Shown here piece after piece: positions 37,356 to 46,308 of a DNA stretch of 64,000 nucleotides. The position numbers and the translations under genes are program-made. How positions within the stretch are numbered: the stretch's first letter is position 1; each line of letters starts with the position of its first letter. The DNA comes from Pseudobacteriovorax sp. (GTDB lineage Bacteria > Bdellovibrionota_B > Oligoflexia > Oligoflexales > Oligoflexaceae): the NCBI GenBank assembly GCA_013215145.1, contig JABSRP010000023.1:1-64000 (forward strand), in the 5' to 3' direction. Below the pieces are notes generated by a model. The model made no database searches. It worked only from the letters and a program-made list of their open reading frames with translations, and was not told where the DNA came from.

Positions 37356-38303
37356 TTACTGCAGTATGACATTAAAGCAAATCATACCGCATATTGGTTG
37401 TCCGTTTGGAAGAGCTCTGTTGGAGCCGAACAGCTGCCAGTTATTGGTGCCTCCGTAGAGCTGGCAGTCAAAACCAGAGCTATTGCCCTGCTCGCTATAC
37501 TCCACGTTTTGAAGCATACAGATATCAGCAGTGCTGGTGGTAGCGACTCCAGCTTGATTGCCCGTGACCTCGACGACGTTGCCAGTCTGAAGTCGAATCT
37601 CACGGCAATCCAAATTTCCGTTCGCATCGAAGCCCACCATAACCTCTCCAGCCGGGCAAGTGGCTGAGGCAAGAGGGATGGCGCAATTTGCCTGGGCGGC
37701 GTTGCCAAAGCTTCGGACAAAGGCTCTACCATTACAGGTTTGATTGCGGGTGGGAAAGTCTTCACAGACCGGTAAGCCATCTGACGTGACGTCATCTACA
37801 GTTTGTCCCGGACCACAGGCCGTGGCCGCTGCTGCGCTGAAGAATTCGCGGCAATAGATTTCACCCGTGGGAAACAATGCCCTTGGATTGAGGTCTCTGC
37901 GAGTCAGTGCGTCCTGGGCTCTTGTGCCATCGGGCAGCTGTCCTTCGACAGTGAATCCTATGCCTCCGTTTTGGCAGGAAGCAGTGACGACCCATATGCT
38001 GTTGCCCACCCGTCCGTTAGCCCCAAATAGATTGTTACCTCTGGTATCTCTCGGCGTAATGTTGGCAGGACAGGCTATGGGCGGAGTTGGGGAGGCCACG
38101 CCGAGGGTCCGGGTGCAGGAAAATCGTCTTAGCACGGCCTGTCGGATGGCAGAGCGTTCGTCTCGCTGTTCAATATTTTTCGAGGAGCGGAAGGAATTGA
38201 CCATCATACGCGATGCGCCGACGGCAAGGATTCCTAGAATCCCTGCGGCGATCAGTATAGAGATTAACGAAAGCCCGGACTCTTTGTTCTTAAAAAATGG
38301 CAT
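37356..38303 (-). CDS. Prepilin-like protein with class III leader
   Basis: 315 residues. Leader MPFFKNKESG is followed by the mature helix LSLISILIAAGILGILAV, a prepilin-peptidase type site. Residue 5 of the mature part is Ser rather than Glu, as in GspK-like minor pseudopilins. The remainder has about 14 cysteines (for example CNGRAF, CEDFPT, CREIRL, CGMICF). AAGGAG precedes ATG 38303 by seven bases. It is the intact relative of the broken gene at 8210-8975. No pilus or secretion genes are nearby. Confidence 0.8.
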   Translation of the reverse strand: MPFFKNKESGLSLISILIAAGILGILAVGASRMMVNSFRSSKNIEQRDERSAIRQAVLRRFSCTRTLGVASPTPPIACPANITPRDTRGNNLFGANGRVGNSIWVVTASCQNGGIGFTVEGQLPDGTRAQDALTRRDLNPRALFPTGEIYCREFFSAAAATACGPGQTVDDVTSDGLPVCEDFPTRNQTCNGRAFVRSFGNAAQANCAIPLASATCPAGEVMVGFDANGNLDCREIRLQTGNVVEVTGNQAGVATTSTADICMLQNVEYSEQGNSSGFDCQLYGGTNNWQLFGSNRALPNGQPICGMICFNVILQ

Positions 38304-38541
38304 GTGTATCTCCTTAGCATGACTCACCATAAAGTCTAGCAAAGTTATATAGGTAACAAACGCCCATAGTAGAAAACCCGTAGACTAAACCTAAGGATTA
38401 GGATCGAAACAGTGTTTTCCTACTAATTGGTCCTTAATAGGCTGAAGTTTTTAATTAACCCTTTACCTATGGCGCGACCCGTAATAGGCCTCATGCAAAC
38501 TCCCTCTTTTGTATGTCCCTTGCCGGCTTTGGAGGTCAGCC

Positions 38542-40524
38542 ATGAAATTATTCCGATGTGACCGTTGTTTAAACCCAGGAGCGACTTCCCTGGTGCGATA
38601 TGCTTCTTATTTATACTTGCTGCTTCATTTACTGTTGGAGGGAACCGTGGCCTCAGCAAAGGAGACAACCTGTCTCCACAGATTTATGTTAAAAGCTGGA
38701 ACCGAAACCCGTGTAGATCTCAGAGCCAGCTTTACTAGCCCCGCGTGGGATCGTCTCATTCCCATGCAGCGCCAAGGTGATACTTGGATCGTCGACGTCG
38801 AGGTCCCAGCTCAAAGCTTCCATGAGTATAAGTTTTTCCTCGATGGTCGCCGTTGGCTTGCGGATCCCTTTCACTCTGAGGCGACTGGTCCCGAAGGAAA
38901 TAGTTTGCTGCGACCGCTTGACTGTTTGGCGCCAAATGATTCTCAAATTTCTGGGATTAGGGAGGAGGGCTTTTGGATTTATCCCAAACCAGCGGTGGCT
39001 TACAAGTCTCAGGAGTTTTCTGCTTTCCTCAACACCCATGAGGTGTTTGTTGAGTCCTATCAGCAGGCTCACTATCTGCGTTTGGCCATGAAAGCCCGCA
39101 CAGCTGATAACCCACTAGAGCTGACGATTCAGCTCGACGAGCCAGTCGATCAATTTGAAATATTTCCTACCGCGCCAACATCTCTGGAAAAATCTGGATC
39201 CCATGCTGTCGTCCTCAAACTGTCTGAAGCCAGGCATCAAGTGGTGACCATCAACGGCAAAAAGCTATTTGTTTTGTTAGATGACTTGGAGGATTCAGAT
39301 CTGCCATCCCAAGAGGAGCGCATCGATGTTGTGCAAAGAGGTTTTAGTCGGCTAGGGACCATGGATCTGACGCAGAGGCTGCAGGATCTTATTAACGAAG
39401 CGGGTGCGACGGGAAAAACCCTTTATTTTCCTTACGGTGTTTACACTTCAGGTATGCTCGTGATCCCCTCAACTGTTAAGATCTTTCTTGAGGCTTGTTC
39501 GATCCTTCGGTCCCATCCAGATCCGACTCGTATCCCCATTGATCCAGGGCGGGTAGAATCAGGCTCTGATCCAAGCTTTCCTCCAGATCGCAGGTATCTC
39601 GGTCGCACTATGACCTACTCTCGCTTTTTGTTTATTGATCAAGCCAGTAACGTTAGTATTACAGGGCGTGGGACGATTGATGGTGAGGGCAGCTTCATCC
39701 GAAAGGGGCACAATCGGGTACCAAATTTGATCCGCAGTAAGCAATCCTCACAGATCGTCATAAAAGATATTATGCTGAGAGGGGCGGCAGCCTGGTCTGT
39801 GCATCTGCTAGATTCCGAGAGTATCGAGATCAAAAATATCAAAATGATCAACGACCGCAGCAACTTAAACACAGATGGTATTGACCCCGATATGTCCCGC
39901 AACGTGCTGATTGAAGATTCGTTTATCTACACCAAGGACGACGCCATCTGCATCAAAGCTACCGGCAACAGCGATCTTCGTGGCGATGTGAAACATATTA
40001 CCGTACGGCGTAATCTAGTGAGTTCTGTCGATGCTGGGCTTAAGGTCGGAACCGAATCTGATGCGCAGTTGTTTGAGTCCATAGTATTTGAAGATAACGC
40101 TATCTTTGACTCCCATCGCGGTCTTTCTATTGTGGTCAGAGATGGTGCCCTTTATAACGGGATTCGCTTTGAAAAAACTCTGTTGGGACGCAACGTCACC
40201 CATATGATCGAGCAAGTGATAGGACGCCGCGATCCAAATGATGCTAGAGGTCGGATTCAAGATCTATCGATTGTCGATCTGAAAGCACCTTATTACTGGC
40301 CGCCAGCAAGCAATTGGACCTGGTACGCAGCGTTTCGCGAGGGTAGCCCCAAACCAGGAAGCTTTGTTCATGTTTTCGAAGGCCATGACCAGGATAACAG
40401 CCTTCGAGGGCTAAATCTGAGAGGATTCGAAGTCCGAGGACAATCGCTTCGCACGGCGAGAGATTTTCTCGAGTTTGCAGGCATAAGCTTTGGTCCTTTT
40501 GTCGAGGCGGTAAGCTTCGACTGA
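38542..40524 (+). CDS. GH28-family glycosidase with N-terminal CBM48-like domain
   Basis: 660 residues. Signal-like hydrophobic segment (about 20-38), then a small beta domain (about 50-125) ending YKFFLDGRRWLADPF, which resembles AMPK/CBM48 glycogen-binding modules. From about residue 265 follows a beta-helix with GH28 motifs: NTDGIDPD, TKDDAICIK (catalytic Asp pair) and AGLKVGTE. It should hydrolyse pectin-like or rhamnogalacturonan polymers, or a bacterial polysaccharide. GGAGG sits before ATG 38542. It is unlinked to other carbohydrate genes. Confidence 0.82.
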   Translation: MKLFRCDRCLNPGATSLVRYASYLYLLLHLLLEGTVASAKETTCLHRFMLKAGTETRVDLRASFTSPAWDRLIPMQRQGDTWIVDVEVPAQSFHEYKFFLDGRRWLADPFHSEATGPEGNSLLRPLDCLAPNDSQISGIREEGFWIYPKPAVAYKSQEFSAFLNTHEVFVESYQQAHYLRLAMKARTADNPLELTIQLDEPVDQFEIFPTAPTSLEKSGSHAVVLKLSEARHQVVTINGKKLFVLLDDLEDSDLPSQEERIDVVQRGFSRLGTMDLTQRLQDLINEAGATGKTLYFPYGVYTSGMLVIPSTVKIFLEACSILRSHPDPTRIPIDPGRVESGSDPSFPPDRRYLGRTMTYSRFLFIDQASNVSITGRGTIDGEGSFIRKGHNRVPNLIRSKQSSQIVIKDIMLRGAAAWSVHLLDSESIEIKNIKMINDRSNLNTDGIDPDMSRNVLIEDSFIYTKDDAICIKATGNSDLRGDVKHITVRRNLVSSVDAGLKVGTESDAQLFESIVFEDNAIFDSHRGLSIVVRDGALYNGIRFEKTLLGRNVTHMIEQVIGRRDPNDARGRIQDLSIVDLKAPYYWPPASNWTWYAAFREGSPKPGSFVHVFEGHDQDNSLRGLNLRGFEVRGQSLRTARDFLEFAGISFGPFVEAVSFD

Positions 40525-40908
40525 TTGAGCCGGAAGTTGTGCCTCCCAGTACTTGTTCGTAAAAGAAGTGGGAGGCCTACTTAATTCTCTCCAAATCTCA
40601 GAGCTTCAGTCTCCTTGCTGGGTTCTAAATTTTTTCATTCCTAATCTTCCGTGACTCCAAAGAGTATTCACCCTTCTTTGGCGATTAGCAAACTGATAGC
40701 AGCCAATCGTAGCTAGCACGATTTTTTAGTTTGTTGAGATTAGTTATGGGGTGGCTCTTAGTCTCTTTTACGAGATATCTGAAAAAAATTCGGCTAAGAT
40801 TTTGTAAGATATTGAAATCTTTGTAAAATATAGAAAAATCTGGTTCTCATTTTCTGTGAGATTCTTTATGATTTCTAAGTTACTCAAATATAGGAAGGAG
40901 ATTTTTTT
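40525..40908. other. Intergenic before the DUF4360 pair
   Basis: About 380 bp. GCCTCCCA (about 40541) and TGGGAGGC (about 40569) form an imperfect hairpin that may end the GH28 transcript, without T-run. The right half is AT-rich and likely holds the promoter of the DUF4360 pair. A 14-codon frame starting at 40870 overlaps the next start but looks incidental. Confidence 0.4.
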
Positions 40909-41514
40909 ATGATGAAACAAAGCCTACTTATCTTGGGTAGTCTTGTGGTTGAGTCAATGGTCTATGGACAGACTGCCATAATCGAACGCGTAAGAACTCT
41001 CGGTCGAGCGTGTTCGGTAGATACCACAGCTACCAACGTGAGTCCCGATGGGCAGGCTATCACCTTAACCTTTAGTGAATTCGCAGCGGATATATCCGAC
41101 GGTCAGAGTTATGTCAGGACTTTTTGTAGGGTAAACATGGACTTGCTGGTACCTGAAAACGTTGCATTTACCATTGCTAGTGTTGACTACCGCGGGTTTG
41201 TTTCCTTGGATGATGATGTCGAAGCCAATCACTGGCTATCATTTGGATTTGGCGGATCCATGTATACCTTCGAAACCATGGCCTTTGCAGGACCTATATT
41301 CGAAGATTATGCCGAGCGTGTTTGGCTTCCCATCAGCAACGAATCTTACTCACCATGCAGTCGCCGGCAAAATCGAGTGAGACTGCGTCTGCATAATGTC
41401 GTGACCTTAAGGCAGAACACAGATCAAGAAGGATACATTGGAGTCGACAGCCTTGACGCCGAGTTGAACCAACCGTTAGGACTTGTTTTGAAATGGAAAA
41501 ACTGTAATCTCTAG
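40909..41514 (+). CDS. DUF4360-family secreted protein
   Basis: 201 residues with signal peptide (about 1-20, ending VYG-QTA). It matches the DUF4360 pattern: CSVDTTATNVSPDG, LTFSEFAADI, FCRVNMDLLVPENVAF and VDYRGFV. The fold is beta-rich and the proteins are exported; function is unknown. GGAAGGAG precedes the ATG. Ten bases separate it from a second protein of the same type, so they form one operon. Confidence 0.72.
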   Translation: MMKQSLLILGSLVVESMVYGQTAIIERVRTLGRACSVDTTATNVSPDGQAITLTFSEFAADISDGQSYVRTFCRVNMDLLVPENVAFTIASVDYRGFVSLDDDVEANHWLSFGFGGSMYTFETMAFAGPIFEDYAERVWLPISNESYSPCSRRQNRVRLRLHNVVTLRQNTDQEGYIGVDSLDAELNQPLGLVLKWKNCNL

Positions 41515-41524
41515 GAGACTTTAT

Positions 41525-42181
41525 ATGAAACGTTTATGTTTAGGATTCATTGTGAGTTTTTTGTCCGCCACTGGATACGGTCAGGAACTAACCTGGGACA
41601 GCTTTCGGGCTTTTGGCGGTGGCGATGGTGTGCGTTGTCAATACGATGAGAACAACCCAGATGCGGCAAACACCTATCTGGATGCCTTTGGCCCCAATGC
41701 TACCTTTGTCTTTGATTCCTTCGGTATTGATTTGCCACGGGTCTTTGGTGGAGGAAAGTTGGACTACGAAGCTAGTTGTAACATCGAAGCCTTCGTGACC
41801 ATTCCCCAAGGACACTATATTGAAACCCTTTCACAGACGATACTATTCAGCGTTAAAAAGGGACGAGGCGCTCTGGGTGGAGTGTCCACCAACGGATTCT
41901 TGTTTCAAGACCAGATTCCCATCAATCAAATCAATCTTGAGTTTCTTCCAGATGAAAGGGTGGATACAGACCTAGCAGATCGGTCGAATACTCAAATATT
42001 CGATCCCATCGCACGTGCCCTCCAATGCGCCGCCACCGCATTAGGGCCTCTGAAAACTAAATTTAAGTTTCAGATGTTGGCGATCGGCGTGCGGCCTCTG
42101 CCGTTTATTGAGTTTGTGACGAATATCGATAGTGGTGATTTTACCTTTGAGTTGCAACCTACCATCCGTCGCTGCGGTTAG
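41525..42181 (+). CDS. DUF4360-like secreted protein
   Basis: 218 residues with signal peptide (MKRLCLGFIVSFLS... ending GYG-QEL). It is related in layout to the preceding gene: DAFGPNATFVFDSFGIDL, SCNIEAFVTIPQGHYI and a C-terminal cysteine. AGGAG precedes ATG 41525. The pair probably arose by duplication. A large palindrome begins at its stop codon. Confidence 0.62.
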   Translation: MKRLCLGFIVSFLSATGYGQELTWDSFRAFGGGDGVRCQYDENNPDAANTYLDAFGPNATFVFDSFGIDLPRVFGGGKLDYEASCNIEAFVTIPQGHYIETLSQTILFSVKKGRGALGGVSTNGFLFQDQIPINQINLEFLPDERVDTDLADRSNTQIFDPIARALQCAATALGPLKTKFKFQMLAIGVRPLPFIEFVTNIDSGDFTFELQPTIRRCG

Positions 42182-42301
42182 ACATGCGAAAAATTCGACG
42201 CTAGCTGCGTTATGGCCTTGTATGGAAATCCTCACGCACGCCTTGTGCGCTGCGGTTTAAATCCAAGGTCATGCCTTGCTATCGCCGTTTTTTCGCATGT
42301 C
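42180..42301. repeat. Imperfect 122-bp palindrome, MITE/REP-like or terminator
   Basis: AGACATGCGAAAAA begins at 42180 and its complement TTTTTTCGCATGTCT ends at 42301. Between them GCGTTATGGCCTTG and CAAGGTCATGCC form weaker inner pairs around TGCGCTGCGG. It lies between convergent genes and could end both transcripts; its size suggests a mobile or interspersed repeat. No second copy was seen in this window. Confidence 0.5.
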
Positions 42302-42345
42302 TGTAGTTGCTAGCTGTGTTAAGTCTATCTCAAGGTCGCTAACTG

Positions 42346-44052
42346 CTATGATGAGCAGCTATAATGAGAAATCCCTCCGGCTTCGAAAAAGGCCTGAGGC
42401 CGCAATTTATAGTATCTGTCCTCGATATCTTCCGATTGTTCGTCGTATGGCCGCGTCAACACCTCTTGGAGCTCTTTTATCGGCTGGTAGTCGCCCTCTT
42501 TGGCTCGCTGATAAGCGGGAGCAATCAACCATTCTCGCCAGGTGTACTTCGGATTGCTTTGTTTCATAAGCCGTGAGATATCATCCAAACCTTTACTTTG
42601 ATGCCCACGAAGATGCGATTGCCACGTTTCAAGCCACTGAGTCCACTGAACTTTCTGTGAATCACTAGCGTCTCGATAGAAGCTCTTTTTCAGCTGTTCC
42701 ACGGATTCTGGTATTTGAGCGAGTTCTCTAAAGAAAATACTGTAGTCCACTGGGGTCTGAGTCATAAGGTGAATTAAAGCCTCCATAAGCTCTGCATCGA
42801 ATACCTCCAAGCCTAGCTTCGAGGCCCACATGCTTTCCAGTTTTGATTGCATGACAGCTGGAAAACCTTCCAGCAAGTCCCTGATTTTTTGGACGGTTTC
42901 TGGATGATCCTTGAACAAAGGCTGCAATGCTATACATAGCATCTGAAAGTTTTTTCCGGCGGCTACGGGTTGATTAAAGAACGAGAAGTGGAGCCCTCCG
43001 CCCGTCCATGGTTGAAACTCTGGGTCGAAACGCTCACAGAAACCAAAGGGTCCATAGTCTAAGGTAAAACCGCCGCCTGCGCAGTTATCGCTGTTAAAAT
43101 TCCCCTGACAGTAACCCACGCGCAGCCAATGGGCGACTAAAGAGGTCAGGCGGTCTCGGTATGACTCAATCAGCGCGCCGGTTTTCTCAGCGGTAGATAG
43201 CTGATCATCAATGGTGCCGGCATACTCCCGCTCTATGAGATGGAGAAAGATCATCTCTAACTCTTCCATAGCCTTTGGGTGCTCTTTCTTTCGAGCGCGA
43301 CGACCAAAGAGTTCAAGCTGGCCAACACGGATAAAGGAAGGTGCAACCCGTGTTGTGATCGCAACTGGCTCGGAAACTAAAACATCGGGTTCGTGAGACT
43401 TAGATCCGTCGGTATACCAAGGGCGACGAACCGTCTCGGTTTTCGATACAAAGAGACTCAAGGAACGCGATGTTGGGATGCCTAGTGCGAACATGTGCTC
43501 TTGCGCAAGGAACTCCCGAACGCTGGAGCGCAGGACGGCGCGGCCATCACCACCGCGGCAGTAAGGAGTGCGCCCTCCGCCTTTCAGCTGCATCTCCCAA
43601 CGTCGGCCATTGACCGAGACTTCCAGCACGGAAACAGCACGACCATCGCCATAGCCGTTACCGGTTTGAAAAGGGCAATTTTGAATATACTCTGTGCCAT
43701 ATATGGAAAGGGCATAGCCTGTTGCCCAAGCGATTTTTCGCATGGGCGGTGGGACCTGCGTGACATCTCCTGAGAACAGGCGGCAAAAGCCTTCCGATTG
43801 GGCCAGGCTGTCGTCTAGATTTAGTTCGTCAAAGAGGGTCGGGCTGTGGGCAATGTAAACCGGATTGGCAATAGCTGTTGGTTTTGTCGGTACGTAGTGC
43901 CCTGAAAAAACCTGGCGCGGATCATGATCATTTCCATCTGTTGTGGATTCGGGGTCCTGGTTCAACTTATCCATAAGTGAATAGTCGGCAAATTGAGCGA
44001 GATCCTCTAGTTTGGTCGCTCTAGGATTTACTTTGTCGTTGGCATGTATCAC
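42346..44052 (-). CDS. selO: Protein adenylyltransferase SelO (YdiU family)
   Basis: 568 residues from GTG 44052. SelO-type pseudokinase that transfers AMP from ATP to protein hydroxyls. Visible marks are [49 protein letters not shown] and [24 protein letters not shown] (metal-binding) and [15 protein letters not shown]. The C-terminus SCSS corresponds to the Cys/selenocysteine-Ser-Ser end of SelO. The frame opens at 44196, but GGAGG six bases before GTG 44052 fits the family N-terminus. Stand-alone, likely redox stress role. Confidence 0.88.
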   Translation of the reverse strand: MIHANDKVNPRATKLEDLAQFADYSLMDKLNQDPESTTDGNDHDPRQVFSGHYVPTKPTAIANPVYIAHSPTLFDELNLDDSLAQSEGFCRLFSGDVTQVPPPMRKIAWATGYALSIYGTEYIQNCPFQTGNGYGDGRAVSVLEVSVNGRRWEMQLKGGGRTPYCRGGDGRAVLRSSVREFLAQEHMFALGIPTSRSLSLFVSKTETVRRPWYTDGSKSHEPDVLVSEPVAITTRVAPSFIRVGQLELFGRRARKKEHPKAMEELEMIFLHLIEREYAGTIDDQLSTAEKTGALIESYRDRLTSLVAHWLRVGYCQGNFNSDNCAGGGFTLDYGPFGFCERFDPEFQPWTGGGLHFSFFNQPVAAGKNFQMLCIALQPLFKDHPETVQKIRDLLEGFPAVMQSKLESMWASKLGLEVFDAELMEALIHLMTQTPVDYSIFFRELAQIPESVEQLKKSFYRDASDSQKVQWTQWLETWQSHLRGHQSKGLDDISRLMKQSNPKYTWREWLIAPAYQRAKEGDYQPIKELQEVLTRPYDEQSEDIEDRYYKLRPQAFFEAGGISHYSCSS

Positions 44053-44428
44053 AAGATCCTCCGTTCCCTGTCTTTTGTGAAGCTGTCCGTCATCACATGC
44101 AGGACACTCGTTTTTGTTAGTCACAAAGGTGATCTCCAAACTAGTCGTAAGCATGTCGAAGTTATGTTCGAAAGAGATCAATGTCCGAACCACCACCTTT
44201 CTACCAAATCATAGCGTTTCCCAGAGGTTTGTCGATATTTGTGAGCAGATGTCATCTTTTTGTGGCAGTCTTTCAGAGCGTGCCTGTGATTATATTAATA
44301 ATTTGACGCAGTGCATTCGTAACTCGACTGGGATTCACGTTCTCTTCTATGTCATAATGTGGTAGTCGAAGGGCAGTTAGACTGAAGGTCGCACTGCTTA
44401 CAACATGTGCTGAGGAGACCGCCTGTCT
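44053..44428. other. Intergenic between divergent genes, no gene seen
   Basis: About 375 bp between selO and an alpha/beta hydrolase gene; open frames here are antisense to the hydrolase or unfounded. It should hold two divergent promoters. Confidence 0.4.
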
Positions 44429-45337
44429 ATGCGAGTAGGTCGTAAAACCTTTCTTTTGTATGCATCCCTGCTCCCGTTTTTTGTGCTTGGCTTTTACACT
44501 GTGAAAAAAGGCATTGACGAGTATGTGCTTGCGTATCGGCCTCGTCCTGAATTGTTTCCGAGGCAGGAATTCATAAATCGCCATGGCTTTCCCGCTGATA
44601 GTCAGGAAGTTCGGATACCTTATCAGTACCAAGGAGAGCAGTCTTTCATTGCAGGGAGTCTTCACCTGTCGGAAGGTCGACCACTTGTGATCCTCCTCCA
44701 TGGAACTGGTGCTAATCGTCAGCAGCTCGTGCACGAGGCCATTGCCCTAGCTGATAGTGGGTTAGGATTCTTTTTGATGGATTGGCCTGGGCATGGCGAA
44801 AGTCCTGGATCGATTAGCTGGGACGATCGCGAGCGCAAGGCCCTGTCTGAAGTCGTGCATTGGTTGAGGGAGGGCATGCCGTCGCCAAAAGTTGCGCCAC
44901 TGGCCATATATGCCTTCTCAATGGGAGCTTGGATTGCTGCCAGCAGCCTAGAGCATCTGGACGGCGTCGACTCGTTAGTTTTAGCGGGAGTGCCGGCCGA
45001 TGCTGAGTATGGTTTAAACCGAACAGGCGGGGTTTTGGGGTACTGGGGAAGCTTTCCAGCCAGATTGGTCTCTTGGTTGTGGGGATCGCGTTATTGGGAA
45101 AAAGCGCCCATGGACGAGATTGGGCGACGACCCCATCCTCGGTTACTGATCGTTTCGGGGAAACAAGATGAAATGATCCCTACAAGTGAGAGCCTGCGGG
45201 TCTTTCAAAAAGCGTCCGAGCCTCGAGCACTCTGGATCGCCGAGTCTGCCGGGCATGGTGATTATTTAAGGGCTGATCCTCAAGGTTTTTACGAGCATGT
45301 GATCGGTCATTTTATGCAGGTAGATCAAAAACGGTGA
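44429..45337 (+). CDS. Membrane-anchored alpha/beta hydrolase
   Basis: 302 residues. An N-terminal hydrophobic helix (about 8-25) anchors an alpha/beta hydrolase: LLHGTGANRQQLV oxyanion loop, FSMGAW nucleophile elbow, acid in SGKQDEMIP and base in AGHGDYL. It resembles esterases/thioesterases of the BAAT/abhydrolase type; substrate unknown. GAGGAG lies 13 bases before ATG, a longer than usual spacing. Confidence 0.82.
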   Translation: MRVGRKTFLLYASLLPFFVLGFYTVKKGIDEYVLAYRPRPELFPRQEFINRHGFPADSQEVRIPYQYQGEQSFIAGSLHLSEGRPLVILLHGTGANRQQLVHEAIALADSGLGFFLMDWPGHGESPGSISWDDRERKALSEVVHWLREGMPSPKVAPLAIYAFSMGAWIAASSLEHLDGVDSLVLAGVPADAEYGLNRTGGVLGYWGSFPARLVSWLWGSRYWEKAPMDEIGRRPHPRLLIVSGKQDEMIPTSESLRVFQKASEPRALWIAESAGHGDYLRADPQGFYEHVIGHFMQVDQKR

Positions 45338-45515
45338 AAACTAAACAAAGTCTTCTAATGATGTACTTTTAGTACATGCTTTCCGAATAATTGATGAATA
45401 ATTCGTGTATTTTTATCTCCACTGGCGCCATAACTAAGTCAGATCACGATACATAAACCGGTTTGTCATTCGTTTTCGTTTTTTTATGTTTCATCGACTT
45501 TTAGGAGATAATTTT

Positions 45516-45920
45516 ATGAAAATCTTGTCAAAAATCATAGTAGCCCTGGCTTTTCTTGCAATCAACCCTGTCGCCTCTGCCAGCCCTTTGTACCTAGGTA
45601 ACGTTGACCTGTCCGACCAGCTTGAGCGAGAGGTGCTGAAGCTGCCACCTTGTTCAGCTTCCTGGAATCGTCCTGTGACTGAAGTCAAATTGGAAGTGCG
45701 ACGGAACGCTGCAGATATTGAGTTTGTAAGGGTTAAGTTTCAAAACGGCGATACTTATCGTTTGAATGTCAGAGAGTTCTTTCAAGTCAATAGCTCATCT
45801 CGATGGATCGATCTGCAAGGTTACGCCCGTTGCATCCGGGAGATTCGCATCGTTGGTGACGCGGTAACCTTTGGTCATACACCACGGAAAAAGTCACGGA
45901 TCTTTTTGCTAGGTAGATAA
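45516..45920 (+). CDS. Small secreted protein, DUF2541-like
   Basis: 134 residues with signal peptide (MKILSKIIVALAFLA... ending SASP). The mature part (VKLEVRRNAADIEFVRVKF..NGDTYRLNVREF, IDLQGYARCIREIRIVGD) fits the DUF2541 pattern of small periplasmic proteins. Function unknown. AGGAG eight bases before ATG 45516; the frame opens at 45486. Followed by a terminator. Confidence 0.55.
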   Translation: MKILSKIIVALAFLAINPVASASPLYLGNVDLSDQLEREVLKLPPCSASWNRPVTEVKLEVRRNAADIEFVRVKFQNGDTYRLNVREFFQVNSSSRWIDLQGYARCIREIRIVGDAVTFGHTPRKKSRIFLLGR

Positions 45921-45936
45921 TCTAGCCCTCAAAGCC

Positions 45937-45981
45937 ACAATCCCCAGGTTTGCGTGATGCAGCTTGGGGAATTGACTTTTT
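45937..45981 (+). terminator. Rho-independent terminator
   Basis: CAATCCCCAG-like left arm (45939-45948) pairs imperfectly with CTTGGGGAATTG (45963-45974), followed by five T. It ends the DUF2541-like gene. Confidence 0.55.
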
Positions 45982-46018
45982 GGCATGATGCCTACTGCAA
46001 CCAAAGCTCTGACTTTAG

Positions 46019-46041
46019 TTATTGCAACTGAATTGCAATAA
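46019..46041. promoter_or_regulatory. Perfect palindrome, operator-like
   Basis: TTATTGCAA - CTGAA - TTGCAATAA, nine-base arms. It lies 40 bases before the ATG of the small membrane protein. A related palindrome occurs at 48461-48482. Confidence 0.4.
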
Positions 46042-46081
46042 AACTAGACTTAGGATCTTTCTAGGATAAAGGAAACTTTTC

Positions 46082-46303
46082 ATGCAGATGCAGGTATCAA
46101 ATAAACAGATGTTACGAGACCGTAGGCTGGCAAAAATGCTTAGCATAGAGTGGATGGGGCAAACCATCGCTAGTGTCTGTTGGATCGTAAGTGTATTTAT
46201 GTACGGATTAAGCAGTGCAGGTGACTATTTGCAGCTTGCCGCAGGGTCGGCGTGGTTTCTAGCTAATGTTGCGGCCGTTACAAAATCAGATAATGTTGGT
46301 TGA
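46082..46303 (+). CDS. Small two-span membrane protein
   Basis: 73 residues; a basic N-terminus is followed by two hydrophobic helices (about 28-45 and 50-66). No family recognised. AAAGGAAAC precedes ATG 46082. The gene ends six bases before the metallophosphoesterase start, so both probably belong to one transcript controlled by the palindrome at 46019-46041. Confidence 0.55.
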   Translation: MQMQVSNKQMLRDRRLAKMLSIEWMGQTIASVCWIVSVFMYGLSSAGDYLQLAAGSAWFLANVAAVTKSDNVG

Positions 46304-46308
46304 TTCTT

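Noticed and set aside
44053-44196. Longer SelO start with an N-terminal CPAC cysteine pair
   Set aside because: GTG 44052 has GGAGG at ideal spacing and matches the family N-terminus; the upstream part is probably not translated.
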